Part shown: positions 24,190-33,582 of the stretch, one piece after another
Layout of the letters: every line of letters begins with the position of its first letter
How positions within the stretch are numbered: the stretch's first letter is position 1
Assembly (NCBI GenBank): GCA_021813585.1
Contig: JAKAJV010000084.1
Location: 1 to 38,592, forward strand
DNA: 38,592 bases
From: Bacteroidota bacterium
GTDB taxonomy: Bacteria > Bacteroidota > Ignavibacteria > Ignavibacteriales > Ignavibacteriaceae
Reading direction: 5' to 3'
Translations under genes and position numbers: made by a program
The notes under the pieces: model-generated
Databases searched by the model: none
The model's input: only the letters and a program-made list of their open reading frames with translations
What the model was told of the DNA's origin: nothing

Positions 24190-25658
24190 TGGAATTAACT
24201 CAATTATTAAATAGCGTAAAAGTAATTCAGGTTATCGGCGAGGTTCAGCGGAAAGATATATCCGGAATATTCTACGACTCGCGTAAGACCGTAAAAAATT
24301 CCATCTTCGTTGCCATTAAAGGATTTAAGGCGGACGGGCACAACTTTATTCTGGATGCGATTAATAAAGGCGCTATCGCTGTTGTGCTCGAAGATAATTT
24401 AAGATTGCCCGATGATATTTTTACTCACGGCAAGATTGCGAAAATATTGGTAAAGAACAGCCGCATAGCACTGGCAGAGCTTTCTACTGCATTCTATAAA
24501 GAGCCTTCCGAAAAATTAAAGCTCATCGGTATAACCGGCACAAACGGCAAAACTACAACTTCATATTTCATTAAGACTATCTTGGAAACCGCCGGCGAGA
24601 AAGCAGGATTGATGGGTACTATTTCCAATCTAATCGGAAGTGCGGAAATAATGTCGTCGCTTACAACTCCCGAATCAAACGACCTGAACGAGCTTTTGTT
24701 GGAAATGATTACCAGCGGATGTAATTACGCAGTTATGGAAGTCTCGTCTCATTCTCTTATCCTTAACCGCGTTTACGGTTTGAATTTTTACGCGGGAGTA
24801 TTTACAAATATTACTTCTGACCATATGGACTTCCATTCGACGTTCGAAAATTATCTGGGCGCAAAAAAGATTTTGTTCGATTCTCTTAAACAGTCTGCAT
24901 TCGGTGTTTACAACATTGATGACGAGAACGGTTCCTTGCTGGTTAAGGATTCCAAAGCGCAGCTATTTTCCTACGGAACTTTGCCGGATGCAGACTTTAT
25001 TATTAGCAGCATCAATTACGATCTTAACGGTACGTCATTCACGGTTTCGTTCAAGGGGAAAAAATATTCCGTAGCTACTTCGTTAATCGGAGAGTTTAAT
25101 GCGTATAACGCTTGCGCTGCCTTTGCAGTATGCGTTTTATTGGGCATACCGGAAGAGGCTGCAGTTCTGGGAATAAAAAATACAATGCAGGTGCCGGGCA
25201 GATTCGAAGTGATAGGCAGGGGAAACAAGAAAGTAGTAATCGATTATTCCCATACCGCCGACAGCCTGGAAAAAGCTCTTGGCGCAATAAAAAAAATAGT
25301 AAAGGACGAGCTTCCTATCTATACTGTTTTCGGATGCGGCGGGAACAGGGACAAATCCAAGCGGCCGGTTATGGGTAGGATAGCCAGCGAGATGAGCAAG
25401 CAGGCGGTTATAACTTCGGACAATCCTCGCTTCGAAGATCCATTCGCAATAATAGACGAGATAAAAAAAGGAATAGAGAAAAAAAATTTTTTGGTCATAG
25501 AAAATAGAGACGAAGCGATTAAATTCGCAATTGAAAATTCCGAAGACAATGCAGTTGTTCTTATTGCAGGCAAGGGACATGAGAATTACCAGGAAATTAA
25601 CGGCATAAGAAATCATTTTTCGGATAAGGAAGCAGCAGAAAAATATTTATACAGATGA
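24189..25658 (+). CDS. murE: UDP-MurNAc-L-Ala-D-Glu:meso-diaminopimelate ligase
   Basis: A 489-residue cytoplasmic ATP-dependent ligase that adds the third stem residue. Domain 1 includes FYDSRKTVKNSIFVAIKG (about 28-45). The ATP loop is GTNGKTTT (117-124), the carbamylated Lys is in YLGAKKILF (about Lys226), and the DNPR motif at 411-414 is the signature for meso-diaminopimelate as substrate. AGKGHENYQEI near the end is typical. This predicts a DAP-type, Gram-negative-like wall. The start ATG overlaps the last base of the ftsI stop, and the stop overlaps murF as ATGA. Length fits (about 485-495). Confidence 0.97.
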   Translation: MELTQLLNSVKVIQVIGEVQRKDISGIFYDSRKTVKNSIFVAIKGFKADGHNFILDAINKGAIAVVLEDNLRLPDDIFTHGKIAKILVKNSRIALAELSTAFYKEPSEKLKLIGITGTNGKTTTSYFIKTILETAGEKAGLMGTISNLIGSAEIMSSLTTPESNDLNELLLEMITSGCNYAVMEVSSHSLILNRVYGLNFYAGVFTNITSDHMDFHSTFENYLGAKKILFDSLKQSAFGVYNIDDENGSLLVKDSKAQLFSYGTLPDADFIISSINYDLNGTSFTVSFKGKKYSVATSLIGEFNAYNACAAFAVCVLLGIPEEAAVLGIKNTMQVPGRFEVIGRGNKKVVIDYSHTADSLEKALGAIKKIVKDELPIYTVFGCGGNRDKSKRPVMGRIASEMSKQAVITSDNPRFEDPFAIIDEIKKGIEKKNFLVIENRDEAIKFAIENSEDNAVVLIAGKGHENYQEINGIRNHFSDKEAAEKYLYR

Positions 25659-27046
25659 AGCAATTAAAATTAACATTGGAAGACATATTCAGTTTGCCTA
25701 CCGCCGTCATTTACAATCCCGACGGCTACAGACCGGTATCTTCCGTGTCGATTGATTCGCGCTCAATTAGAAAGAACTCGCTGTTTATTGCTGTTAAGGG
25801 TGAAAATTTTGACGGCCATGATTTTGTTAGGGAAGCAGTTAAAAAAGGCGCTTCATCAGTTATTATCAGCGAGAAGAAATATAAACTGTTTGCCGATTTA
25901 AATATACCGGTTATAACCGTTAAAGATACCGTGAAAGCACTTGGTGATGCTGCAAAGCTCTGGAGAAAAAAATTAGATACCAAAATAATCGGAATAACCG
26001 GCAGTGCAGGCAAGACGACTACGAAAGAAATTCTTGCCGCGCTGCTGAGCGAAAAGTACAAGGTAAATAAAACTACGGGTAACAATAACAACCATATCGG
26101 CGTTCCTTTAACTATATTAAGCACCAACCGGCGCCACGATTATCTTGTGCTCGAACTTGGCACTAATCACTTTGGGGAAATTGCTTACACTGCCGATATT
26201 GCCAGCCCGGATTTTGCCTTGATAACCAATATCGGGAATTCTCATCTTGAGTTCTTAAAAAATAAAAACGGTGTGCTAAAGGAAAAGGCGGCTCTCTTTA
26301 ATTCTACTGCCGGAAAGAACGGCGTTATCTTTATAAATAACGACGACGCGCTTTTAAAGAATGAAATGAAATCCTACGGGAATAAAATTACTTTCGGATT
26401 TCTAAACGGCTCGAACATTAAAGGCGAGATTGGTGGCTTTAACAATAATGGGCAGACTTTGATGAACATCCGGTACGGTAAAAAAACAATTACTCAATCC
26501 CTGCCGCTATACGGAGAGCAGAATGCAAAAAATTATCTTGCCTCTGTTGCCGTGGCTTTAAAAGCCGGAATGAATAAGAGTGAAATTTCTGCCGGTACGC
26601 TTAAACTAAAACCGGCCGACAAAAGGCTTAATGTAAAAGTGCTGCGGAATTTTATTCTGATAGACGATACTTATAATGCAAATCCGGATTCTACCAGGCT
26701 GGCGCTGGAGCTTTTACATAAAATAAAAAAGTACGAAAACAAAATAGCGGTGCTGGGGGATATGCTGGAACTCGGCAAGCAGGGAGTCAGATTGCATAAA
26801 CAGTTAGCTGCGGTAATTAAAAAGAATAAGATCGATTCGGTTTACCTTACCGGCAAGCTGATGAAACACTTAGCCGGTGAATTGAAGAAGACCAAAACCG
26901 AATTCAAATATTTTAAAGACAGGAATGATCTGAAAGATTTTTTATCCGGTTTGGATATTAAGAATTCGGTTGTTCTGGTTAAAGGCTCTAGGGGAATGAG
27001 AATGGAAGACTTTGTAAAAACTATTGAACCCAAGGCAAATGATTAA
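25655..27046 (+). CDS. murF: UDP-MurNAc-tripeptide:D-Ala-D-Ala ligase
   Basis: A 463-residue Mur ligase adding D-Ala-D-Ala to complete the UDP-MurNAc-pentapeptide. SIDSRSIRKNSLFIAVKGENFDG (about 32-54) forms domain 1, GSAGKTTT (116-123) is the ATP loop, and GNNNNHIGVPLTIL follows. LELGTNHFGEI and the late IDDTYNANPDSTRLAL are MurF hallmarks. It overlaps murE (ATGA) and mraY (TAATG). No D-Ala-D-Ala ligase (ddl) gene is in this operon, so its substrate is made from elsewhere. Length fits (about 450-465). Confidence 0.97.
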   Translation: MKQLKLTLEDIFSLPTAVIYNPDGYRPVSSVSIDSRSIRKNSLFIAVKGENFDGHDFVREAVKKGASSVIISEKKYKLFADLNIPVITVKDTVKALGDAAKLWRKKLDTKIIGITGSAGKTTTKEILAALLSEKYKVNKTTGNNNNHIGVPLTILSTNRRHDYLVLELGTNHFGEIAYTADIASPDFALITNIGNSHLEFLKNKNGVLKEKAALFNSTAGKNGVIFINNDDALLKNEMKSYGNKITFGFLNGSNIKGEIGGFNNNGQTLMNIRYGKKTITQSLPLYGEQNAKNYLASVAVALKAGMNKSEISAGTLKLKPADKRLNVKVLRNFILIDDTYNANPDSTRLALELLHKIKKYENKIAVLGDMLELGKQGVRLHKQLAAVIKKNKIDSVYLTGKLMKHLAGELKKTKTEFKYFKDRNDLKDFLSGLDIKNSVVLVKGSRGMRMEDFVKTIEPKAND

Positions 27047-28155
27047 TGCTTTACTATTTGTTTGAATACATAAATAAGATCTTTAGTCCTCCGGGATTTA
27101 AAATATTCCGGTTCCTTACTTTCAGATCGGCCATTGCGGCTATTACGGGGCTTTTCCTATCGCTTTATCTCGGCCCCAGGCTTATCAGGTATTTACAGAA
27201 AAAGCAGATAGGAGAGGCAAAGAAAATCGACGGTCCCAAGTCCCACTGGTCAAAAGCCGGCACGCCTACAATGGGTGGAATCATATTAATTCTTTCGGTT
27301 GTAATACCCGTGCTGCTGTGGGCCGATATCGAAAGCATATATATTATTATGATTCTTGTCGGAACTGTCTGGCTTAGCGCAGTCGGGTTTTTGGATGACT
27401 ACCTTAAGGTAATTAAAAAGTTTCCGAACGGGCTGATAGCAAGATACAAGCTGCTGGGGCAGGTTCTAATCGGCTTGCTTGTCGGCTCGGTAATTTATTT
27501 CTCACCGCAGTTCGCCGGAATAAACACTATCACCACTGTCCCTTTCTTAAAAAATGTTAATTTCGATTTTTCAATACTGTATATCCCGGTTGTTATTTTC
27601 ATAATTACTGCTACATCCAATGCTGTAAACTTAACCGACGGCCTGGACGGATTGGCAATTGGAGTAACCACAATAGTAATGCTTGCGCTGGCTATTATAA
27701 GCTACGTAAGCGGGAATGCCATATACGCGAATTACCTGAATATAATTTACCTTCCTGGCTCCGGTGAATTGACTGTTTTCGTCTCCGCGCTTGTAGGTGC
27801 ATCGCTTGGATTTTTATGGTTCAATTCCTACCCCGCGCAGGTTTTTATGGGCGATACGGGCTCGCTGGCCCTAGGCGGCGCATTCGGTATACTGGCCGTG
27901 CTTATAAAGAAAGAATTGCTTATTCCGATCCTAGGCGGTATCTTCTTTATGGAAACTGTTTCGGTTATTATTCAAAGAATTTATTTTAAATATACGAAGA
28001 AGAAGTACGGCGAAGGCAGAAGAGTTTTTAAGATGGCCCCAATTCATCACCACTTTGAAATGCTAGGTTGGCCGGAGCCGAAAATAGTAATGAGATTTTA
28101 TATCATTGCAATAATACTTGCAATAATTAGCTTAGCTTCATTCAAGATAAGATGA
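27046..28155 (+). CDS. mraY: Phospho-MurNAc-pentapeptide transferase (lipid I synthase)
   Basis: A 369-residue polytopic inner-membrane enzyme (about ten helices) that joins phospho-MurNAc-pentapeptide to undecaprenyl phosphate. KKIDGPKSHWSKAGTPTMGG, GFLDDYLKV with the catalytic DDxxK pattern, NLTDGLDGLAIG, FMGDTGSLALGG, and MAPIHHHFEMLGWPE are all present and specific to MraY. The start overlaps the murF stop as TAATG and the stop overlaps murD as ATGA. Length is standard (about 360-370). Confidence 0.98.
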   Translation: MLYYLFEYINKIFSPPGFKIFRFLTFRSAIAAITGLFLSLYLGPRLIRYLQKKQIGEAKKIDGPKSHWSKAGTPTMGGIILILSVVIPVLLWADIESIYIIMILVGTVWLSAVGFLDDYLKVIKKFPNGLIARYKLLGQVLIGLLVGSVIYFSPQFAGINTITTVPFLKNVNFDFSILYIPVVIFIITATSNAVNLTDGLDGLAIGVTTIVMLALAIISYVSGNAIYANYLNIIYLPGSGELTVFVSALVGASLGFLWFNSYPAQVFMGDTGSLALGGAFGILAVLIKKELLIPILGGIFFMETVSVIIQRIYFKYTKKKYGEGRRVFKMAPIHHHFEMLGWPEPKIVMRFYIIAIILAIISLASFKIR

Positions 28156-29501
28156 TGGAAATTAAAGATAAAAAAATATCGATTATAGGCGCGGCAAAAA
28201 GCGGGGTAGGAGCCGCCAAATTGGTTAAGGCTTTGGGCGGCATTCCTTTCGTCAGCGATTCGGCCTCCGGACAAAAGCTCGCAGATTCGATTTCGAAGCT
28301 GAAAGAAAACAATATTGAGTTTGAGATCGGCTCTCACTCGAAACGCGTTTACGACTGCGAATTACTGGTAGTCAGCCCCGGCGTTCCCTCCGATGCCGTT
28401 GTAATTAAAAATGCGTTAAATAAAAATATTAAGGTTGTAAGCGAGATAGAGCTTGCATCATTTTTCTGTAAAGGTAAAATTATAGCTATTACAGGTACCA
28501 ACGGTAAGACAACTACAACCAGCCTTTGCACACACGTGTTGAATGAATGCGGGTTAAAGACCTATTCCGCCGGCAACATCGGAGTTGCTCTTTCGGAAAT
28601 AGCGCCGGATGTTAAGGAAGATGAATTCGTCTCGCTGGAAGTGTCTAGTTTTCAGCTGGATTTTATAGAAGACTTTAAGCCGAAGATAGCCGTTATTTTG
28701 AACATTACGCCCGATCATCTGAACAGGTACGAAAATAAATTTGAAAACTACATTAACTCCAAGCTGAGAATATATAAGAACCTGGATGAAAAAGATTATT
28801 TGATCATGAATAAAGACGATGAAACTCTTACCGGCTCCCTTACAAGCCATAAGAGCAATGATCTTTATTTCTCACTAAAAGAAGCGCAGCCTTTCGGGGC
28901 GTATCTACTAAATGATAACGTGATTTTTAACTACGACAGCTTTATGGAATTCTCGTGCGGCGTAAGCGAGATAAATTTAAAAGGCGAGCACAACATTGCC
29001 AACGCAATGGCGGTTATATCTATCGCAAAGATATTGAAATGCGATAACGAAAAAATCAAGAAGGCGCTAGGCTCTTTCCAGGGAGTTGAGCACAGATTGG
29101 AATTTGTCAGAAAGATTAATGGGATAAAGTTCATCAACGACTCAAAGGCGACGAACGTGGATTCCGTATGGTATGCTCTGCGCAGCTTTGAAGAGCCGAT
29201 ATTTTTGATACTGGGCGGACAGGATAAAGGCAACGACTATAACAAGATTAAAGACCTGGTTATCAAAAAAGTTGTTAAAATTTACGCCATCGGTTCATCG
29301 GCAGATAAAGTCTTCAACTTCTTCCATTCATTTGTAAAAGTTGAAATAAAAAATTCGATGGAAGAGGCAGTGCTGGCCGCAAACAGCGAAGCCAAACAGA
29401 ATGAGGTTGTACTGCTTTCGCCTGCATGCGCCAGCTTTGATATGTTTGAGAATTATGAACACAGAGGAAGAGTATTTAAACAAGCGGTAAATAAATTATA
29501 A
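28152..29501 (+). CDS. murD: UDP-MurNAc-L-alanine:D-glutamate ligase
   Basis: A 449-residue Mur ligase adding D-Glu, the second stem residue. The N-terminal UDP-binding fold has ISIIGAAKSGVGAAKL (about 9-24), SPGVPSDAVVI follows, and the ATP loop is GTNGKTTTTS (115-124). LEVSSFQLDFIEDFKP, NITPDHLNRYENKFENYINSK, and NDSKATNVDSVWYAL are conserved MurD blocks. ATG 28152 overlaps the mraY stop; the protein then begins MMEIKDKK, and the second Met is an equal option. ftsW starts directly after the stop. Confidence 0.97.
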   Translation: MMEIKDKKISIIGAAKSGVGAAKLVKALGGIPFVSDSASGQKLADSISKLKENNIEFEIGSHSKRVYDCELLVVSPGVPSDAVVIKNALNKNIKVVSEIELASFFCKGKIIAITGTNGKTTTTSLCTHVLNECGLKTYSAGNIGVALSEIAPDVKEDEFVSLEVSSFQLDFIEDFKPKIAVILNITPDHLNRYENKFENYINSKLRIYKNLDEKDYLIMNKDDETLTGSLTSHKSNDLYFSLKEAQPFGAYLLNDNVIFNYDSFMEFSCGVSEINLKGEHNIANAMAVISIAKILKCDNEKIKKALGSFQGVEHRLEFVRKINGIKFINDSKATNVDSVWYALRSFEEPIFLILGGQDKGNDYNKIKDLVIKKVVKIYAIGSSADKVFNFFHSFVKVEIKNSMEEAVLAANSEAKQNEVVLLSPACASFDMFENYEHRGRVFKQAVNKL

Positions 29502-30632
29502 ATGAAAAAATTAGCTTTAATAATATATTTTGACGCTTTTGTCCTTATGCTGCTCGGCTTAATAATAGTTATGAGCGCAAGCAGCACATACAGCGAGTTT
29601 AAATTCGACAGCTTGTTCCACATGTTCAATTCACATTTCTTCAAAGTTATTTTCGGGATAATTCTGATGACTCTTTTCAGCTTTATTCCGTACGAAGTAT
29701 ACAAGGACTTCAGCAAGCTTTCGCTGATTATAATTACCGTAATATTGGCAGTTACATTGTTTGTTGCGCCGGATATTAAAGGCGCAGGCAGATGGATACA
29801 CCTCGGGTTTTTATCTTTTCAGCCGGCAGACATAGCAAAGCTGCTTCTGCTCATTCATTTGTCGGTTATGCTGGAAGATAAAAAAGACTTGCTCGGCAAC
29901 TTTAAAGACGGGTTCCTTTATCTCTTTATCTGGGTAATTATTATTTCCTCCCTGGTTATTATCCAGCCTAATGTAAGCAACGGTATTCTCCTGGTTTTTG
30001 TTTCGTTAATTCTTCTTTACGTCGGCGGCGCAAAGTTAAGTCATATTTTCCTTTCGGCATTGGCATGTTTAATTGCCGGGGCAATTGTAGCGATGATGTT
30101 CGCGCATTCAAGGGAAAGAATATTAACTTTTATAAGCAGCGCCCGGCACGGCGGCGAACCTAATATTCAAGTAAGACAGGCATTGCTGGGGCTGGGAAGC
30201 GGTCATATTTTCGGAGTAGGGATGGGGCAGAGCCTGCAGAGTAATTTATTCCTGCCGGAAGCGTACGGAGATTTTATTTTCGCTATTCTTGGCGAAGAGC
30301 TCGGCTACATCGGATCGGTGATAATTCTTCTCAGTTATCTGCTGCTGTTTGCCTCTGGAATTCTGGTGGCTAAAAAAGCAAAGGATAGGTTCGGTCAGCT
30401 TCTGGCTTTCGGAATTACTTTTTCGATTACTGTGTACGCATTTATTAATATCGCAGTGGCTTCGGGCCTGGTTCCTACTACCGGCCTTCCGCTGCCGTTT
30501 ATAAGCTACGGCGGAACTTCGTTAACCATCGTATGTATTTCGGTCGGCATACTAGTGAACATAGCTTTGTCGAATTCAATTAAACCGAATATTGAAGTTC
30601 AACCTGTAACAAGCCAGGCGGCGCGCGCATGA
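29502..30632 (+). CDS. ftsW: Septal peptidoglycan glycosyltransferase FtsW
   Basis: A 376-residue SEDS-family polytopic membrane protein that polymerises lipid II, paired with the FtsI product. GAGRWIHLGFLSFQPADIAKL (about 94-114) carries QPAD where QPSE is usual. PEAYGDFIFAILGEELGYIG (about 252-271) contains the likely catalytic Asp257, with YGD in place of the commoner HTD/HSD. VPTTGLPLPFISYGGTSL is the signature loop. It starts at the base after the murD stop and overlaps murG (ATGA). RodA is the alternative SEDS protein, but the dcw position favours FtsW. Confidence 0.95.
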   Translation: MKKLALIIYFDAFVLMLLGLIIVMSASSTYSEFKFDSLFHMFNSHFFKVIFGIILMTLFSFIPYEVYKDFSKLSLIIITVILAVTLFVAPDIKGAGRWIHLGFLSFQPADIAKLLLLIHLSVMLEDKKDLLGNFKDGFLYLFIWVIIISSLVIIQPNVSNGILLVFVSLILLYVGGAKLSHIFLSALACLIAGAIVAMMFAHSRERILTFISSARHGGEPNIQVRQALLGLGSGHIFGVGMGQSLQSNLFLPEAYGDFIFAILGEELGYIGSVIILLSYLLLFASGILVAKKAKDRFGQLLAFGITFSITVYAFINIAVASGLVPTTGLPLPFISYGGTSLTIVCISVGILVNIALSNSIKPNIEVQPVTSQAARA

Positions 30633-31729
30633 AAACCGGAAGAACAAAATACAGGTTTTTATTTGCGGGCGGCGGCACCGGCGGGCATTTGTTCCCCGCA
30701 GTTGCAGTAGCGGAAAGAATAAAATTATTAATACCCGATGCGGATATTTTATTTGTCGGTACAAAATCCAGAATCGAAGGTAAAGTTGTGCCGCAGCTTG
30801 GCTACAAGTTTAAATCGATCTGGATAAAAGGATTTTCGAGAAAGCTTACGCTGGAAAATCTTTTATTCCCGGTTAAGCTTTTTGTGTCGCTTATTCAATC
30901 TTTACTAATAAACATGAGCTTTAAGCCCAAGGTAGCGATAGGCTCGGGCGGTTACGTCTCCGGTCCTGCTATTTGGGGTGCTTCGGTAATGGGAGCTAAA
31001 ATAATTCTGCTAGAGCAGAACAGTTACCCGGGAATTACTTCGCGGCTGCTAGAAAAGTACGCTGAGGAAATTCACATAAGCTTTGAAGACTCAAAAAAAT
31101 ATTTCCGCGATAAGAGCAAGCTGCATTTATCCGGCAACCCGGTGCGCAGTAGTTTCGCGGCTCTTTCAAAAGAGGAAGGGATGAAAGAATTCGGCTTGTC
31201 ACCGGATTTAAAAACATTATTAATTCTCGGCGGAAGTCTCGGCGCCGGATCAATTAACGAAGCTGCGGCTGCCTCAATAAATCAATTCAGTGGGAAGAAG
31301 ATTCAAATAATCTGGCAGACCGGGAAGTCGTATTTTGAAAAATATAAAAATTACAATTCGGAGTTAGTGCGGGTAATGCCTTTTATCGAAAGAATGAACC
31401 TTGCATACTCTGCGTGCGATCTGCTTTTGGCAAGGGCAGGTGCAACCACTATAGCCGAGATACTTGCGCTGGGCATCCCTTCGGTACTTGTACCTTCGCC
31501 TAACGTTGCGGAGAACCACCAGTACTACAATGTTAAGTCATTGTTCGATAAGGATGCGGCAGTTATGATTGAAGATAAGAATATAAAGGAAGAATTACCC
31601 GGTGCCGTATTAGGATTAATTTTCAACGAAGAAAAGCTGTCCGGACTCAAAAGAAATGCGTTAAGCTTAGGCAAGCCGGATGCAGCTTTGGTTATAGCGG
31701 AAAGTGCAATTAAATTTATAAATGTATAA
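30629..31729 (+). CDS. murG: Lipid I N-acetylglucosaminyltransferase
   Basis: A 366-residue GT28 glycosyltransferase bound to the inner face of the membrane, making lipid II from lipid I and UDP-GlcNAc. GGGTGGHLFPAVAVAE (14-29) is the N-terminal G-loop. GFSRKLTLENLLFPVKL, GSGGYVSGPAIWGA, LEQNSYPG, and LGGSLGAGSINEAA are typical. The C-terminal donor site SACDLLLARAGATTIAEILA and GIPSVLVPSPNVAENHQYYN complete it. The overlap with ftsW (ATGA) implies coupling, and the next gene starts 2 bases after its stop. Length fits (about 355-370). Confidence 0.97.
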   Translation: MKTGRTKYRFLFAGGGTGGHLFPAVAVAERIKLLIPDADILFVGTKSRIEGKVVPQLGYKFKSIWIKGFSRKLTLENLLFPVKLFVSLIQSLLINMSFKPKVAIGSGGYVSGPAIWGASVMGAKIILLEQNSYPGITSRLLEKYAEEIHISFEDSKKYFRDKSKLHLSGNPVRSSFAALSKEEGMKEFGLSPDLKTLLILGGSLGAGSINEAAAASINQFSGKKIQIIWQTGKSYFEKYKNYNSELVRVMPFIERMNLAYSACDLLLARAGATTIAEILALGIPSVLVPSPNVAENHQYYNVKSLFDKDAAVMIEDKNIKEELPGAVLGLIFNEEKLSGLKRNALSLGKPDAALVIAESAIKFINV

Positions 31730-31731
31730 AG

Positions 31732-32202
31732 ATGGAAAGCAGCGTAAATAAAAAAATATTTAAATATAATATGTCGTTTTATTATCAATCGACTATTATA
31801 TATTTCGTTGCATTTTTGTTGTACGTAATTGTCCGCGGCGAGTTTGTAGAAGGTTCTTTTAAGCTTATTACGAAAGACCCGATAATTTATTTTTTCGCCA
31901 TCATCGTTTGTGTTTCTTTGGTTGCCCTGCTGTATAATCTGTACCTAAACCGGCATCTTGAAATAAGCGGCAGTGAGATTTCGTTTTTAACTAGAAAATT
32001 CAAAAAGACTTTTTTAATGAGCGAGGTACTGGAAATAAAGATCTCAAGGCCCGGCAGGCGCAGCAACAACCAGCGCTTCCGGTTAATTAGAATTAAGATT
32101 AGAAACAGAAGACGCCAGGTTATAATAAGGCCTTATGATTATGAGAACGAAAACGATTTAATTACAATCTTTAATGAAATAAAAGAGAGTTTGGGAAACT
32201 AA
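31732..32202 (+). CDS. Unassigned two-helix membrane protein inside the dcw operon
   Basis: A 156-residue protein I do not recognise. Two membrane helices (about 18-35 and 50-71) are separated by a short loop. A soluble domain (about 74-150) follows with alternating beta-strand pattern (LEISGSEISFLTRKFKKTFLM, IKISRPGRR, FRLIRIKIRNRRRQVIIRPYDY) and a final helix (DLITIFNEIKESL), reminiscent of a bacterial PH-like (bPH2/YdbT-type) domain. It is very basic around 105-128, where it may meet phospholipid head groups or lipid-linked intermediates. It sits exactly between murG (2-base gap) and murC (3-base gap) in an otherwise standard operon, so it is co-expressed with and probably related to lipid II handling or division. 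The link is by context only. Confidence 0.8.
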   Translation: MESSVNKKIFKYNMSFYYQSTIIYFVAFLLYVIVRGEFVEGSFKLITKDPIIYFFAIIVCVSLVALLYNLYLNRHLEISGSEISFLTRKFKKTFLMSEVLEIKISRPGRRSNNQRFRLIRIKIRNRRRQVIIRPYDYENENDLITIFNEIKESLGN

Positions 32203-32205
32203 AGA

Positions 32206-33576
32206 ATGTTTAAGAATATTAAGAAGGTTCACTTCGTTGGTATAGGCGGAATAGGAATGAGCGGTATTGCAGAAATACTGTTGAACCAGGGATTTGAAAT
32301 TTCCGGCTCGGATAAAGCTCTTACAGACATAACTGCTCACTTAAGCAGCCTAGGCATTAAAATATACGAAGGGCATTCACCGGAAAATTTAAAAGATGTT
32401 GATGTGCTGGTTTATTCCTCCGCGGTTGCGCTGAACAATCCGGAAGTTAAAGCGGCAATTGAAAGGAAGATTCCCATCATCAAGCGCTCCGAAATGCTTG
32501 CCGAGTGTATGAGGATGAAATACGGAATAGGCATAGCCGGCACGCACGGAAAGACAACTACAACTTCGATGGTCGGTTTAACATTAACAGAAGGCGGTAT
32601 AGACCCGACTATAATTGTCGGTGGAAAGTTGAGCGGGCTCGGCGGAACTAATGCAAGGCTCGGCCAGGGCGAATTCATCGTTGTTGAGGCTGATGAGTTT
32701 GACAGGACGTTCTTAAAACTTACTCCTACTATTGCTGCGCTTACAACTTTGGAAAGCGAGCACCTGGATACTTATAAGGATCTGGACGACATAAAAGCAG
32801 CCTTCGTTCAGTTTGCGAACAAAGTTCCCTTTTACGGCTTCGTAGTTCTTTGCATGGATGAGCCCGCATTGCAGGACATAATACCGCAGATAAATAAGAA
32901 GATTTTTAGTTACGGTCTTACTGCACAGGCGGATATCCGCGCTGTGGATATTTCACACGATAAGTTTACCAGTTCATTTACCGTTAAATACAAAGGCGAT
33001 GAAATAGGCAAGCTGAACTTGAAAGTTCCGGGGATTCACAATGTAAAAAATTCTCTTGTCGCGGTCTGCATAGCCAGGGAACTCGGAATAGAATTTAGTA
33101 AGATTAAGAAAGCGCTGGAATCGTTCTCAGGCGTTTACAGAAGATTCGAAGTAAAATACGATAACGAAGTGCTCGTGATAGATGATTATGCGCATCATCC
33201 TACCGAAACCAGCGCAACTCTTGCCGGAATTAGGAACGGATGGGACAGAAGATTAGTGGCCGTATTCCAGCCGCATCTATTTTCCAGAACTAGAGACTTC
33301 TACCAGGAGTTCGGAAGATCGTTCTTGAATTCGGATATTTTTATATGTACCGATATTTACCCGGCAAGGGAAGAACCGATAGAAGGCGTAACGGGAGAAT
33401 TGATCGCGGAAGCCGCCAGGAAGTTCGGTCATAAGAATGTTATTTATGTTGAAGATAAGACGAAGGTCCCGGATAAGCTATCCGAGATAAAAAAAGACGG
33501 CGACATAATTATTACGATGGGTGCCGGCGATATCTGGAAGTACGGTGAATTGTTTGTGCAATCGTTAAAAAACTGA
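32206..33576 (+). CDS. murC: UDP-N-acetylmuramate:L-alanine ligase
   Basis: A 456-residue Mur ligase adding the first stem residue, L-Ala. VGIGGIGMSGIAEIL (11-25) is the UDP-binding motif specific to MurC, and SGSDKALTDIT follows. The ATP loop is GTHGKTTTTS (112-121), with His replacing the Asn of MurD/E as expected. VVEADEFDRTFLKL, EHLDTYKDLDDIKAAF, and IDDYAHHPTETSATL are family marks. ATG 32206 follows the unassigned gene by 3 bases; ftsQ starts 6 bases after the stop. The usual neighbours murB and ddl are absent. Confidence 0.97.
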   Translation: MFKNIKKVHFVGIGGIGMSGIAEILLNQGFEISGSDKALTDITAHLSSLGIKIYEGHSPENLKDVDVLVYSSAVALNNPEVKAAIERKIPIIKRSEMLAECMRMKYGIGIAGTHGKTTTTSMVGLTLTEGGIDPTIIVGGKLSGLGGTNARLGQGEFIVVEADEFDRTFLKLTPTIAALTTLESEHLDTYKDLDDIKAAFVQFANKVPFYGFVVLCMDEPALQDIIPQINKKIFSYGLTAQADIRAVDISHDKFTSSFTVKYKGDEIGKLNLKVPGIHNVKNSLVAVCIARELGIEFSKIKKALESFSGVYRRFEVKYDNEVLVIDDYAHHPTETSATLAGIRNGWDRRLVAVFQPHLFSRTRDFYQEFGRSFLNSDIFICTDIYPAREEPIEGVTGELIAEAARKFGHKNVIYVEDKTKVPDKLSEIKKDGDIIITMGAGDIWKYGELFVQSLKN

Positions 33577-33582
33577 TTTGAA

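Noticed and set aside
25137-25616. Minus-strand 159-codon ORF inside murE
   Set aside because: It lies wholly within a gene with clear motifs and has no own signal; it is a shadow.
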